DNA of 64,000 bases, from contig NZ_CP117522.1 of assembly GCF_031679605.1 (NCBI RefSeq), positions 5,146,001 to 5,210,000 of the forward strand, in the 5' to 3' direction. Shown here piece after piece: positions 49,260-57,339 of the stretch. Every line of letters begins with the position of its first letter. Positions within the stretch are counted from its first letter, which is position 1. The notes under the pieces were generated by a model. That model saw only the letters and a list, made by a program, of their open reading frames with translations, did not search any database and was not told the DNA's origin. The translations under genes and the position numbers were made by a program. Source of the DNA: Streptomyces luomodiensis. Lineage in GTDB: Bacteria > Actinomycetota > Actinomycetes > Streptomycetales > Streptomycetaceae.

Positions 49260-50455
49260 CCACGGACACCTCCCCCGAGCCCACCGAACCCACCGAGCCC
49301 CCCGAGCCCACCGAGGACACCGAGCCCCCTGAGGATGCCGCGCCGCACACCGACGGCCGCGACGGCCGCGACAGCCGCGACGGCCGCGACAGCCGCGACC
49401 GCGACGGCCTCGACGCCCGTCTCGTCGTCGACCGCGGCACCTTCCGGCTCGACCTGCGGCTGTCCGCCGCGCCCGGCGAGGTGCTCGCCCTGCTCGGGCC
49501 CAACGGCGCGGGCAAGACCACCGCGCTGCGCGCCCTGGCCGGGCTCACCCCGCTCACCGCGGGGGCGCTGCGGCTGGACGGCACGGCCCTGGAGGAGCCG
49601 GAGCGCCGGCTGCGGGTCCCGCCCGAGGACCGCCCGGTCGGCGTCGTCTTCCAGGACTATCTGCTCTTCCCGCACCTCACCGCGCTCGACAACGTGGCCT
49701 TCGGCCCGCGCTGCCAGGGGGTCCCGAAGGCGGCGGCCCGCGCCCAGGCGGCCGACTGGCTGGACCGGATGGGCCTGGCCGACCGGGCGGGCGCCAAACC
49801 CCGCGCGTTGTCGGGCGGACAGGCCCAGCGCGTCGCCCTCGCCCGCGCCCTGGCCACCCGGCCCCGGCTGCTGCTGCTGGACGAACCGCTGGCCGCGCTG
49901 GACGCCCGCACCCGCCTCGAGGTGCGCGCCGGGCTCCGCCGCCATCTGGCCGACTTCCAGGCGGTGGCCGTCCTGGTCACCCACGACCCGCTGGACGCGA
50001 TGGTGCTCGCCGACCGGCTCGTGGTCGTCGAGGAGGGCCGTATCGTCCAGGAGGGCGCCCCGGCGGACATCTCCCGCCGCCCCCGCACCGACTACATCGC
50101 CAGCCTCGTCGGACTCAACCTCTACCAGGGCCGCGCCGACGGCCACACGGTACGGCTCGACGGCGGCGCCACCATCACCATCACCGAGGACCTCACCGGC
50201 CCGGTCTTCGTCGCCTTCCCGCCCGCCGCGGTCACCCTCCACCCCGACCGCCCCGACTCCAGCGCGCGCAACCTGTGGCGGCTGGAGGTGGCCGGCATGG
50301 AGTCGCACGGCGACCAGATCCGCGTCGACCTCACCGGTGAACTCCCCCTGCTGGCCGACCTGACCACCGCCGCGGTGGCCGAACTCGCCCTGCACCCGGG
50401 CCGCACCGTCTGGGCCACCCTCAAGGCGACCCAGACCCACGCGTATCCGGCCTGA
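49256..50455 (+). CDS. modC: Molybdate ABC ATPase ModC with low-complexity N-terminal extension
   Basis: 399 residues. After an unusual 55-residue head (EPTEPTEPPEPTED repeats, then GRDGRDSRDGRDSRDRDG) the ATPase is standard: Walker A GPNGAGKTT, Q-loop VVFQDYLLFPHLTALDNVAFG, signature LSGGQAQRVALARALA, Walker B LLLLDEPLAALD, and switch His in VTHDPLDAM. The C-terminal part carries a TOBE-like region (ARNLWRLEVAGMESHGDQIRVDLTGELPLLADLT). The head is encoded by 9-bp DNA repeats (GACGGCCGC, GACAGCCGC around 49359-49411). It powers molybdate uptake; whether the head matters is unknown. Confidence 0.95.
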   Translation: MTTDTSPEPTEPTEPPEPTEDTEPPEDAAPHTDGRDGRDSRDGRDSRDRDGLDARLVVDRGTFRLDLRLSAAPGEVLALLGPNGAGKTTALRALAGLTPLTAGALRLDGTALEEPERRLRVPPEDRPVGVVFQDYLLFPHLTALDNVAFGPRCQGVPKAAARAQAADWLDRMGLADRAGAKPRALSGGQAQRVALARALATRPRLLLLDEPLAALDARTRLEVRAGLRRHLADFQAVAVLVTHDPLDAMVLADRLVVVEEGRIVQEGAPADISRRPRTDYIASLVGLNLYQGRADGHTVRLDGGATITITEDLTGPVFVAFPPAAVTLHPDRPDSSARNLWRLEVAGMESHGDQIRVDLTGELPLLADLTTAAVAELALHPGRTVWATLKATQTHAYPA

Positions 50456-50540
50456 GCCCGGACGCCGGCCCCTCGGGCACGGGATCGTCGGGCGGACGGG
50501 TTCGCGCTGCACGCGACGGCCTTTCGTCCCCTCACGGAGC

Positions 50541-50580
50541 CGCGGGCCCGGTCGGCGCGGGGGTGCCGACCGGGCCCGCG
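50541..50580. terminator. Strong bidirectional terminator
   Basis: 16-bp perfect arms: CGCGGGCCCGGTCGGC (50541-50556) and complement 50565-50580, loop of 8, between convergent modC (stop 50455) and the gene ending at 50612. Confidence 0.85.
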
Positions 50581-50610
50581 GTGCTTGGGGCCGGGGTGCT
50601 TGGGGCCGGG
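50581..50610. repeat. Two exact 15-bp tandem repeats at a stop codon
   Basis: GTGCTTGGGGCCGGG at 50581-50595 and again 50596-50610, one base before the stop (50612-50614) of the minus-strand membrane protein gene. Confidence 0.85.
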
Positions 50611-50611
50611 G

Positions 50612-51220
50612 TCATGCCTCCTTGCCGGCGCGGTTCAGGCGGAGGGCGGAGACGAGGAAGAAGACGCCGCCGAGGAAGGCGTAGCCGGCGAGACTGCCCA
50701 GGGAGGCGTCGTCCTTGCCGGCCTGCGCGAAGAATGATGCTCCGGCGAGGGTGGAGATGGCGCCGCTGGCGATCATCGGCCACTGGCCGCCCAGGTGGCG
50801 CCGGACGGCGCCGACGACGAGCTGGACGATGCCCGCGGTGATGGCCCAGACGCCCCAGACGCGCAGGACGGCCGGGATACCGGAGGTGGCGGCGATGACC
50901 AGGCCGATGCCGGTGAGCGTGCTGAGCGCGATGTTCGCGTACAGGCCCTGGACCGGGCCGTCGTTCGCCTGGGCGGACCTGACGTCGACGACCGCGCACG
51001 CCACGTCGAACAGGGGGTAGATCACCAGCAGCGTCGCGCTCAGCGGCCCCAGCGTGTCGGCGGTCGCGAACAGCAGGGCGGCCCACACGGCGGCGAACGC
51101 GAAGCGCACGAAGTACAGCTTGCGCAGGGCCGCGGGAACGCTGGTGGGGGTGGTGCCGACGAGGGTGTCCAAGGGGGTGCCTTTCGGTGGCGGCGTAGTG
51201 GTGTGCAACGGCTGAGTCAT
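50612..51220 (-). CDS. Multi-pass membrane protein (DUF308-like)
   Basis: 202 residues with about six hydrophobic segments: FVRFAFAAVWAALLFATA, LSATLLVIYPLFDVACAVVDV, IALSTLTGIGLVIAATSG, VWGVWAITAGIVQLVVGAV, MIASGAISTLAGASFF and YAFLGGVFFLVSALRL. The paired short helices resemble HdeD/DUF308 proteins. Function unknown. It is divergent from the TetR gene at 51399, which probably controls it. ATG 51220 was chosen; the longer frame is Cys/Pro/His-rich and unlike it. Confidence 0.82.
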   Translation of the reverse strand: MTQPLHTTTPPPKGTPLDTLVGTTPTSVPAALRKLYFVRFAFAAVWAALLFATADTLGPLSATLLVIYPLFDVACAVVDVRSAQANDGPVQGLYANIALSTLTGIGLVIAATSGIPAVLRVWGVWAITAGIVQLVVGAVRRHLGGQWPMIASGAISTLAGASFFAQAGKDDASLGSLAGYAFLGGVFFLVSALRLNRAGKEA

Positions 51221-51303
51221 CGGGTGCCTGCGTCCGCTTCCCCGATCAGGCGGGTGACCGTGCGACGGAGGGCCATGAGGCGCCATGAGGCACCGCCAAT
51301 CGT

Positions 51304-51392
51304 GAGGGAGAACGATCTGTCTCACCGGATCCAACGGGATCGGTGCGGCCACTGTCAAGACCGAACGTTCTCCCTCGCCGCATTGATAAGGT
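51304..51392. promoter_or_regulatory. Spaced inverted repeat and leaderless promoter of TetR 51399
   Basis: GAGGGAGAACG (51304-51314) and CGTTCTCCCTC (51366-51376) are exact complements, 51 bp apart, in the divergent region between membrane protein and TetR. TAAGGT (51387-51392) sits 6 bases before the TetR ATG, so its transcript may be leaderless. The two arms could hold two repressor dimers. Confidence 0.5.
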
Positions 51393-51398
51393 GGGCAC

Positions 51399-51995
51399 AT
51401 GAGCCCCAGCCCAGGAAGCCGCAGCACATCCGAAGCGCGATCGCGGCTGCTCAGTACGGCGGTCAGGATTTTCTACGCGGAGGGCATCCACTCCGTCGGC
51501 ATCGACCGGATCATCGCGGAGGCGCGGGTGCCCCGGGCCACGCTGTACCGGCACTTCTCGGGCAAGGAAGAACTCGTCCTCGCGTACCTCGACCAGGCCG
51601 ACCAGGGCATCCGGGCGCAGGTCGAGGCCGCCCAGGCGGGCGAGGGGTCGGCGGCCGACAAGGTCCGGGCCGTCAGCCGGTCCATCGCCGAAGGCATCCG
51701 GTCACCCGGCTTCCGCGGCTGCGCCTTCCTCAACGCGGTGGCCGAATACCCCGACCCCGCCCACCCGATCCACCAAGCCGTCCTGGCCCACCGGCAATGG
51801 TTCCTGGACGCCATCACGGACCTGCTGGCGCAAACCGACGACGCGCCCGCCGACACGGCCGGCCGGCACCTCGTCATGCTCCGGGACGGCGCCATGGCGG
51901 CCGGCTGCCTCTTCGACCCGGAACTGGTCACCGAGACCTTCCTGCACGGCGTCGAAGGAATCCTGCGGGCGCGCGCCGCCTCATGGAGGCCGTAG
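51399..51995 (+). CDS. TetR-family regulator
   Basis: 198 residues. HTH near residues 14-60 (ARSRLLSTAVRIFYAEGIHSVGIDRIIAEARVPRATLYRHFSGKEELVLAYL) and a TetR_C domain with FRGCAFLNAVAEYPDPAHPIHQAVLAHRQWFLDAI, resembling the LmrA/YxaF group. Probable repressor of the divergent membrane-protein gene. The ATG lies 6 bases after a TAAGGT -10. Confidence 0.9.
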   Translation: MSPSPGSRSTSEARSRLLSTAVRIFYAEGIHSVGIDRIIAEARVPRATLYRHFSGKEELVLAYLDQADQGIRAQVEAAQAGEGSAADKVRAVSRSIAEGIRSPGFRGCAFLNAVAEYPDPAHPIHQAVLAHRQWFLDAITDLLAQTDDAPADTAGRHLVMLRDGAMAAGCLFDPELVTETFLHGVEGILRARAASWRP

Positions 51996-52088
51996 CCAGG
52001 ACTCGGATCGGGTTCCCTCGGCGCGGCCGCTCCCGGTGTGACGCCCCAGCCCCTTCCCGGCGGACGGACCCGGACCGCCGCGGCGGGC

Positions 52089-52682
52089 TCAGGCGTGGTG
52101 TGCCGGAGGGGCGGCGGACCCGGCGTCCCACAACTCGGTGACCAGGGACCTCGCGTAGTCCTCGTCCGTCTCCGGGATCGAGAACACCACCCGGAAGTAG
52201 AGGGGGGCGACCACGCGGTCCAGCACCCGCTCCAGTGAGGGCGTCCGCTCGCCCCGCCGGGCCGCGGCCTCCAAGGGGGCCTGGAAGCGGGCGCTGACCC
52301 GCTCCAGGCACTCGCGCAGCCCGGCCCGGCGGGCGTCCACGTCCGGCGCCACTTCGGCGCGGAAGAACGCCACGCCTCCGGGCCGGGACAGATCGGTGAG
52401 CGTCCACACCGCCACCTGCTCGAGATCCTTCCGCAGATCGCCGAGCAGCTCCGGCGTCTCCTCGTCCTGACGCCGGGCGGCCACGTCCGCCAGGAGGGCG
52501 GAGGTGGTCCCCCAACGGCGGTAGACCGAACTGGGGTTGACGCCGGCGCGGCGCGCCACCGCGGGGATGGTCACCTTGTCGGCGCCGACTTCGTGCACCA
52601 GCTCGACCGTCGCCCGGTGCACGGCGGCGCGTACGCGGGCGCTCCGGCCGCCGGGGCGGCTGTCTTTGCTTTTGTCGGTCAT
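52089..52682 (-). CDS. TetR-family regulator of the SnoaL-like gene
   Basis: 197 residues. HTH at about 15-62 (RVRAAVHRATVELVHEVGADKVTIPAVARRAGVNPSSVYRRWGTTSALLADVA) and a TetR_C_11-like effector domain (FFRAEVAPDVDARRAGLRECLERV, LDRVVAPLYFRVVF). ATG 52682 follows AAGGTGGGGGG. It is divergent from the SnoaL-like gene, and the 97-bp gap between them contains two identical-format operators, so it very likely represses both genes. Confidence 0.92.
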   Translation of the reverse strand: MTDKSKDSRPGGRSARVRAAVHRATVELVHEVGADKVTIPAVARRAGVNPSSVYRRWGTTSALLADVAARRQDEETPELLGDLRKDLEQVAVWTLTDLSRPGGVAFFRAEVAPDVDARRAGLRECLERVSARFQAPLEAAARRGERTPSLERVLDRVVAPLYFRVVFSIPETDEDYARSLVTELWDAGSAAPPAHHA

Positions 52683-52692
52683 CCCCCCACCT

Positions 52693-52714
52693 TAAAGCAA
52701 TGAGTTGCGCTTTA
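52693..52714. promoter_or_regulatory. Operator copy 1, TAAAGC-N10-GCTTTA
   Basis: A 22-bp dyad (TAAAGC at 52693, GCTTTA at 52709-52714) covering the -35 of the SnoaL-like gene and close to the TetR start. The same arms and spacing recur at 52737. Confidence 0.85.
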
Positions 52715-52734
52715 GTGCGTGGTCTGTCTAGGCT
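52705..52734 (+). promoter_or_regulatory. Promoter of the SnoaL-like gene
   Basis: TTGCGC (52705-52710) and TAGGCT (52729-52734), spaced 18 bp, match Streptomyces vegetative -35/-10 elements (TTGACR, TAGGMT). It is flanked by and overlaps the two operators. Confidence 0.7.
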
Positions 52735-52736
52735 GC

Positions 52737-52758
52737 TAAAGCAGAGATCGACGCTTTA
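52737..52758. promoter_or_regulatory. Operator copy 2, TAAAGC-N10-GCTTTA
   Basis: Second 22-bp dyad, 44 bp (about four turns) from copy 1, immediately downstream of the -10, over the expected transcription start. Confidence 0.85.
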
Positions 52759-52779
52759 AGCACTTCCCATGGAGGACCC

Positions 52780-53166
52780 ATGTCCCAGTACGAGGCCGCC
52801 CACCAGCTCGGCAAGCAGTTCCACGCCTTCCTCGCCGCCGGTGACTGGGACGGCATCCGGACCCTGCTCACCGACGACGCCACCTGGACGCTCCCCGGTG
52901 ACAACACCATCTCCGGTACGGCGGAGGGCGCCGACGCGGTCGTGGCGCGGGCGAAGAAGATCGCTTCCTACGGTCTGAACTTCGAGCTGCTGCACATCCT
53001 GGTCAGCCGCGAGAACATGGCCCTGTCCCTGCACAACACCGCCCGCCGGGGCGAGGTCCGGCTGGACGAGTACCTGTCCACCGTCTGCCGCCTGCGCGAC
53101 GGCAGGATCGCGAGCATCGAGACCTACCTGTCCGACGTCCCCGGCATGAACGCGTTCTTCGTCTGA
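52780..53166 (+). CDS. SnoaL/NTF2-like protein
   Basis: 128 residues with the NTF2-like cone fold: YEAAHQLGKQFHAFLAAGDWDGIRTLLTDDATWTLPGDNTISGTAEGADAVVARAKKIASYG and TVCRLRDGRIASIETYLSDVPGMNAFF. Members bind small hydrophobic or polyketide-like ligands or act as isomerases/hydrolases. ATG 52780 has GGAGG. It is controlled by the divergent TetR; an inducing ligand that is also the substrate is plausible. Confidence 0.9.
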   Translation: MSQYEAAHQLGKQFHAFLAAGDWDGIRTLLTDDATWTLPGDNTISGTAEGADAVVARAKKIASYGLNFELLHILVSRENMALSLHNTARRGEVRLDEYLSTVCRLRDGRIASIETYLSDVPGMNAFFV

Positions 53167-53225
53167 GCCTGTTCCGCACGCTCTGGCCCGGCGCCACGTT
53201 CGGTGACGGGCCGCCGGGGTGTTCC

Positions 53226-53263
53226 GGGTGTCCTGGGTGTCCTGGGGTGTCCTGGGGTGTCCT
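53226..53263. repeat. Four tandem GGGTGTCCT repeats
   Basis: Units of 9, 9, 10 and 10 bases, (G)GGGTGTCCT, fill the gap between the SnoaL-like stop (53166) and the convergent DinB-like stop (53276). Confidence 0.8.
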
Positions 53264-53275
53264 CGCGCCGGTCCG

Positions 53276-53815
53276 TCATTCCCCGGCGCGCAGCGGGGAC
53301 GCGGCACGCAGCAGCCGCAGCTGGCCGATCTCCGAGACGTTCTTCATGAGTTCCGCGTTCACCCACGCCACCGTGTGAGCGACGGTCCGCTCGGGGTCGC
53401 GCTCCCACGGGAATGTCGCGGCGCGGTCGAGATCGGCGTCGGTGAGGTGATCCAGCCCGCTCAGCCAGTCGTCCCGAAGGCCGCGCAGCCAAGCGATCGC
53501 CGCGTCTCCCGGCCCCGGCCATACGATGTCCGCCCGCTCACGGGGCGTGCGGCCACATACGTGATCAGTGGTCACGCCCAGCCACCATCCCAGGTGCCAA
53601 CTCACCCAGCCGATCGTGGGAACGGGCACCGGATCCGGCTCCGTATCCGCCCAGTCCGGGACCCAGCCGCCCCGGGCGTCCCGGCGAACGGTCCAGCACT
53701 CGGCGGCCGGCTCCCACAGGAAGTCCTCAGGCGCCAGACGCTCCAGGTGGTACTCGAACAACGACCAGGTCAAGCCGAACTGCCAGCGCAGCAGATCGCA
53801 TCGGGGAGAATCCAC
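53276..53815 (-). CDS. DinB-superfamily protein
   Basis: 179 residues, four-helix DinB-like: LLRWQFGLTWSLFEYHLERLAPEDFLWEPAAECWTVR, VPTIGWVSWHLGWWLGVTTDHVCGRTP, AIAWLRGLRDDWLSGLDHLTDADL, ERTVAHTVAWVNAELMKNVSEIGQLRLLRA. His residues in helices 1, 2 and 4 are consistent with the metal triad of DinB/YfiT enzymes, some of which are mycothiol- or bacillithiol-dependent transferases. Function inferred only. Start GTG 53815 is chosen because homologous sequence begins there; no strong ribosome site is present, and the frame is open upstream. Confidence 0.82.
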   Translation of the reverse strand: MDSPRCDLLRWQFGLTWSLFEYHLERLAPEDFLWEPAAECWTVRRDARGGWVPDWADTEPDPVPVPTIGWVSWHLGWWLGVTTDHVCGRTPRERADIVWPGPGDAAIAWLRGLRDDWLSGLDHLTDADLDRAATFPWERDPERTVAHTVAWVNAELMKNVSEIGQLRLLRAASPLRAGE

Positions 53816-53930
53816 CGGGCGACCCTGGCACGGAGGGTGAAGCCTCCGCAAAGCAATATCCCAGCCCTGACACACCGCCCGCCCCGCGCGCCGTCTGCCG
53901 CGCTGTTCCGCCTCGGCCGCCGCCTGGCTG

Positions 53931-54620
53931 CTACGAGGCGTCCTTGGAGCCGCTGCCCTCGGTGTCGGCGTCGGTATCGGCGTCGGCGTCGGTGTCGGTG
54001 TCGGCCTTGGTGTCGCTGGGGGCGTCCCCCTCGGCCTTGCCCTTGTCCTCGGCCTCGTCCTCGCTGGAGTCCTCGAAATACTCATCGAGCACCGCGTCGA
54101 GCTCCGCCGTCCATTCCTTGAGGAGCTTCCGGGCCGGTGCCTCGACATCGGCCGTGTACCAACGCCGGTTGGTCGTATAGACCGTGATCCCGAACCGCTT
54201 CCCGAACCGCGGGGTGTCGACCTCCACCGCGCCGATCTCGTCCCACTCGAACTCGGCCTTCTCGCCGTCGAGTTCGAACGCGACGCCACGGCGTCCGGCC
54301 CGGATCGCACCGCGCCGGTCGGACACCTCGAAGGCGACCCCGTCGTCGTCCGCTTCCCCGTCGGACGACGCGAGATCGGACGTGACGTCGGCCTCGGTGC
54401 CGGAGGGCGCCTCGGCGCCGGACTCCTCCTCGGCGTCGACGCCCTCTTCCCGGTCGACCTCCTCCTCGGCGGCGACTTCGTCCTGCGGCCGCTCGGCTGC
54501 CTTGTCCGGGGCGTCCTCCTCCGCATCGGCAGGGCGCGGGGGCGTCAGGCCGGGGACAAACCCCGGGTCCGTCCCGGCTGTGTGCATGGGCGGGATGATC
54601 GGTCCAGTGCTCTGCTCCAC
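53931..54620 (-). CDS. Acidic protein with PH-like core
   Basis: 229 residues from GTG 54620 (ATG 54587 possible). A Pro-rich head and an Asp/Glu-rich stretch (EEEVDREEGVDAEEESGAEAP) surround a compact beta domain, VAFEVSDRRGAIRAGRRGVAFELDGEKAEFEWDEIGAVEVDTPRFGKRFGITVYTTNRRWYTADV, of bacterial PH-like type. A helix (LLKEWTAELDAVLDEYFED) and a second Asp-rich repeat tail (DTDTDADADTDADTEG) follow. No TM or signal. Unknown function; the acidic tails could bind cations or basic partners. Confidence 0.75.
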   Translation of the reverse strand: MEQSTGPIIPPMHTAGTDPGFVPGLTPPRPADAEEDAPDKAAERPQDEVAAEEEVDREEGVDAEEESGAEAPSGTEADVTSDLASSDGEADDDGVAFEVSDRRGAIRAGRRGVAFELDGEKAEFEWDEIGAVEVDTPRFGKRFGITVYTTNRRWYTADVEAPARKLLKEWTAELDAVLDEYFEDSSEDEAEDKGKAEGDAPSDTKADTDTDADADTDADTEGSGSKDAS

Positions 54621-54968
54621 GGCCGGAAGTATTGCCGATAAACCTGTGCCGACGACAGGCAACCCCGCCCCCCAATCCAGCCGCCCGGCAAAGCCGCAGG
54701 TGACGCGCAAGGGATCGCCGGTGATCCCCACCACCCCGCCCCTTTTACCGTCCCTTTACCATGGATGTGGGGACACTGCTTCCCCGGACACCCGGAAAGC
54801 CGAGCGATGAAGGAGCACCAGACCCGCAATGGGTGAACCTCCCAGTACCACCCGTGCCATACCCCGCGCGCCTCTCACCAGGGCGCCCCTGCCCAGGGCA
54901 ACCAGGGACACCAGGAACACCTGGGAAACCAGGAACACCTGGGAAACCAGGGAGACGGGGATGGCACG
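54621..54968. other. Intergenic region before the CNNM genes
   Basis: About 350 bp between the acidic-protein start (minus) and the CNNM gene (plus). It holds no convincing ORF. TTTACC repeats (54744-54761, CCCTTTTACC-like) may be promoter material. The 54911-54953 tandem repeats lie at the right end. Confidence 0.6.
54911..54953 (+). repeat. 18-bp tandem repeats with hairpins in a 5' leader
   Basis: CCAGGAACACCTGGGAAA at 54911-54928 and 54929-54946, plus a partial third. Each unit can fold as CCAGG-AACA-CCTGG. The array ends 16 bases before the GTG 54969 of the first CNNM gene, close enough to affect translation initiation. Confidence 0.8.
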
Positions 54969-56321
54969 GTGACCGAGATCCTGCTGCTTCTGCTCGCCCT
55001 GGCCCTCACGCTCGCGTGTGCGGTGTTCGTGGCCGCCGAGTTCTCCCTCACCACCGTCGAACGCGGTGACCTGGAGCGGGCCGCCGAGGCCGGTGAGCGC
55101 GGGGCCGACAGCGCGCTCGCGGCGGTGCGCCGGCTGACGGTCCAGCTCTCCGGGGCCCAACTGGGCATCACCGTCACCTCCTTGGTGATCGGCATGCTCG
55201 CCGAACCCTCGCTGGCCGCCCTGCTCGAACACCCGCTCACGGCGACCGGCCTGCCCGCGGGCGCGGCGTCGACGACCGCGGTGGTGCTGGGCGTGGCCGT
55301 CTCCACGGTGGTGCTGATGGTCGCCGGGGAGCTGGTGCCCAAGAACTGGGCGATCTCCCGTCCCCTGCACGTGGCCAAGGCGGTCGCCGCCCCGCAGCGC
55401 GCCTTCACCGCCGCCTTCGCCCCGCTGATCCACCACCTCAACAACACCGCGAACCGCCTGGTCCGCCGTCTCGGCCTGGAGCCCGCCGAGGAGCTGGCCT
55501 CCGCCCGTACCCCGGACGAACTGGTCGCGCTGGCCCGCCACTCGGCCGCCGAGGGCGCGCTGGCACAGGACTCGGCCGAGTTGTTCGTCCGTACGCTCCA
55601 CCTGAGCGAGCTGACCGCGGAGAACGTGATGACCCCGCGCGTGGACGTCCAGGCGCTGGAGGCCCACGCCACCGCCGCCGACGCGGCCAACCTCACCCTG
55701 GCCACCGGCCGGTCCCGCTTCCCCGTCTACCGCGACACCCTGGACGAGGTGGTCGGCACCGTGCACATCCGCGACGTCCTCGCCCTGACCGCCGCCCACC
55801 GCGCCACCACCCCGGTCACCGACCTGGCCACGCCCCCGCTCCTGGTCCCCGACAGCCTCCCGGTGGACCGGCTGCTGGACCGGCTGCGCGGTGCGCACAC
55901 CATGGCCGTCGTCATCGACGAGTACGGGGGCACCGCCGGTGTCGCCACCCTGGAGGACGTCGTCGAGGAGGTCGTCGGCGACGTCCGCGACGAACACGAC
56001 CCCGACGAGACCCCCGGCCTGGTGCCCCTCGGCCCCGGCACCTGGGAGGCGGACGGCGGCGTACGGCTGGACGAGCTGACCGGCATCGGCCTGACCGCTC
56101 CCGAGGGCCCGTACGAAACCGTCGCGGGGCTCCTGGCCACCGCCCTGGAACGCATCCCGGCGGCCGGGGACGCCATCGAGACCGACGGCGGCTGGCAGCT
56201 CACGGTCCTGAAGGTGGACCACCACCGCGCCGACCGCGTACGGATCACCGCTCCCGCGGCGGCTCCCTCAACCGGCACCCAGACCCCTGCCGAGAACGAC
56301 GCCACCCAGGACGCCCGATGA
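54969..56321 (+). CDS. CNNM/CBS-domain membrane protein (hemolysin-C family)
   Basis: 450 residues. N-terminal CNNM (DUF21) domain with four TM segments (LLLLLALALTLACAVFVAAEFSLTTV, SGAQLGITVTSLVIGMLAEPSLA, AVSTVVLMVAGELVPKNWAI), then a CBS pair (about 215-340: MTPRVDVQALEA, GRSRFPVYRDTLDEVVGTVHIRD, HTMAVVIDEYGGTAGVATLEDVVEEVVGDVRDEHD) and a CorC/HlyC C-terminal domain (TWEADGGVRLDEL). The family includes Mg2+ transporters/efflux regulators rather than true hemolysins. GTG 54969 is followed by a second CNNM gene with ATGA overlap. Confidence 0.92.
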   Translation: MTEILLLLLALALTLACAVFVAAEFSLTTVERGDLERAAEAGERGADSALAAVRRLTVQLSGAQLGITVTSLVIGMLAEPSLAALLEHPLTATGLPAGAASTTAVVLGVAVSTVVLMVAGELVPKNWAISRPLHVAKAVAAPQRAFTAAFAPLIHHLNNTANRLVRRLGLEPAEELASARTPDELVALARHSAAEGALAQDSAELFVRTLHLSELTAENVMTPRVDVQALEAHATAADAANLTLATGRSRFPVYRDTLDEVVGTVHIRDVLALTAAHRATTPVTDLATPPLLVPDSLPVDRLLDRLRGAHTMAVVIDEYGGTAGVATLEDVVEEVVGDVRDEHDPDETPGLVPLGPGTWEADGGVRLDELTGIGLTAPEGPYETVAGLLATALERIPAAGDAIETDGGWQLTVLKVDHHRADRVRITAPAAAPSTGTQTPAENDATQDAR

Positions 56322-57334
56322 CCCTCCTCCAACTCGCCGTCGGCGCCCTCACCCTCCTGACCAACGCCTTCTTCGTCGGCGCCGAATTCGCCCTGATCTC
56401 CGTGCGCCGCAGCCAGATCGAGCCGCGCGCGCAGGCGGGCGAGAAGCGGGCGCGCGGTGTGCTGTGGGCGCTGGAACACCTGTCCGCGCAGTTGGCCACG
56501 GCCCAGCTCGGCATCACCATCTCCTCCCTCGTCCTCGGCGCGGTCGCCGAACCGGCCATCGCCCATCTGCTGGAGCCGGGCTTCGCCACCGTCCACGTCC
56601 CAGCCGCCCTGGTGCACCCGATCGCGTTCGTCCTCGCCCTCACGGCGGCCACGTATCTCCACATGCTCATCGGCGAGATGGTCCCCAAGAACATCGCCCT
56701 CGCCGCCCCCGAGCGCACCGCGCTCCTCCTGGGCCCGCCGCTGGTGGCCCTCACCCGCCTCCTGCGCCCCGTCGTCTTCGGCGTCAACGCCTTCGCCAAC
56801 GCCGTGCTGCGGCTGCTGAAGGTCGAACCCAAGGACGAGGTCGAGTCGGTCTTCACCGACGCCGAACTCATCCGGCTGGTACGGGACTCCAGCGACGCCG
56901 GGCTGCTCGACAAGTCCGGCAGCGACCGGCTGCGCGACGCCCTGGAACTGGGCACCCGGCGGGTCGGCGACATCCTCGTCCCCCTCGACGAGATGGTCAC
57001 CGTGGACCACCGCGTTACTCCCGACCAGCTCGAACGCACCGCGGCCTGCTCCGGCTACTCCCGCCTCCCGGTCACCGGCCCCGACGGCGCCGTCCTGGGC
57101 TACCTCCACATCAAGGACACCCTCGGCACCACCGACCGGCACCGCCCGTTCCCCCGCGCCGCCGTGCACACCATCCCCCGTGTCCGCGCCGACACCCCCC
57201 TGGACGACACCCTTACCACCATGCGCGCCACCGGTACCCACCTGGCCGCCGTGACGGCCGACACCGGTACGGTCCTCGGCTTCGTCACGATGACGGACGT
57301 CCTGGAAGAGCTCGTGGGCCCGGTCACGGAATAA
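56318..57334 (+). CDS. Second CNNM/CBS-domain membrane protein
   Basis: 338 residues, paralogous to the preceding protein but shorter: CNNM domain (LLTNAFFVGAEFALISVRRSQIEPRA, ATAQLGITISSLVLGAVAEPAIA, LHMLIGEMVPKNIALAAP) and a CBS pair (about 200-335, SGYSRLPVTGPDGAVLGYLHIKD, HLAAVTADTGTVLGFVTMTDVLEELVGPV). The CorC/HlyC C-terminal domain is missing. The ATG overlaps the upstream TGA, so the two are translated together and may form a hetero-oligomer. Downstream follows a 15-bp repeat array. Confidence 0.92.
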   Translation: MTLLQLAVGALTLLTNAFFVGAEFALISVRRSQIEPRAQAGEKRARGVLWALEHLSAQLATAQLGITISSLVLGAVAEPAIAHLLEPGFATVHVPAALVHPIAFVLALTAATYLHMLIGEMVPKNIALAAPERTALLLGPPLVALTRLLRPVVFGVNAFANAVLRLLKVEPKDEVESVFTDAELIRLVRDSSDAGLLDKSGSDRLRDALELGTRRVGDILVPLDEMVTVDHRVTPDQLERTAACSGYSRLPVTGPDGAVLGYLHIKDTLGTTDRHRPFPRAAVHTIPRVRADTPLDDTLTTMRATGTHLAAVTADTGTVLGFVTMTDVLEELVGPVTE

Positions 57335-57339
57335 AGGCC

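Noticed and set aside
54756..56225. 489-codon frame antisense to the first CNNM gene
   Set aside because: The plus strand encodes recognisable CNNM and CBS domains; the antisense product is Gly/Val/His-rich without domains.
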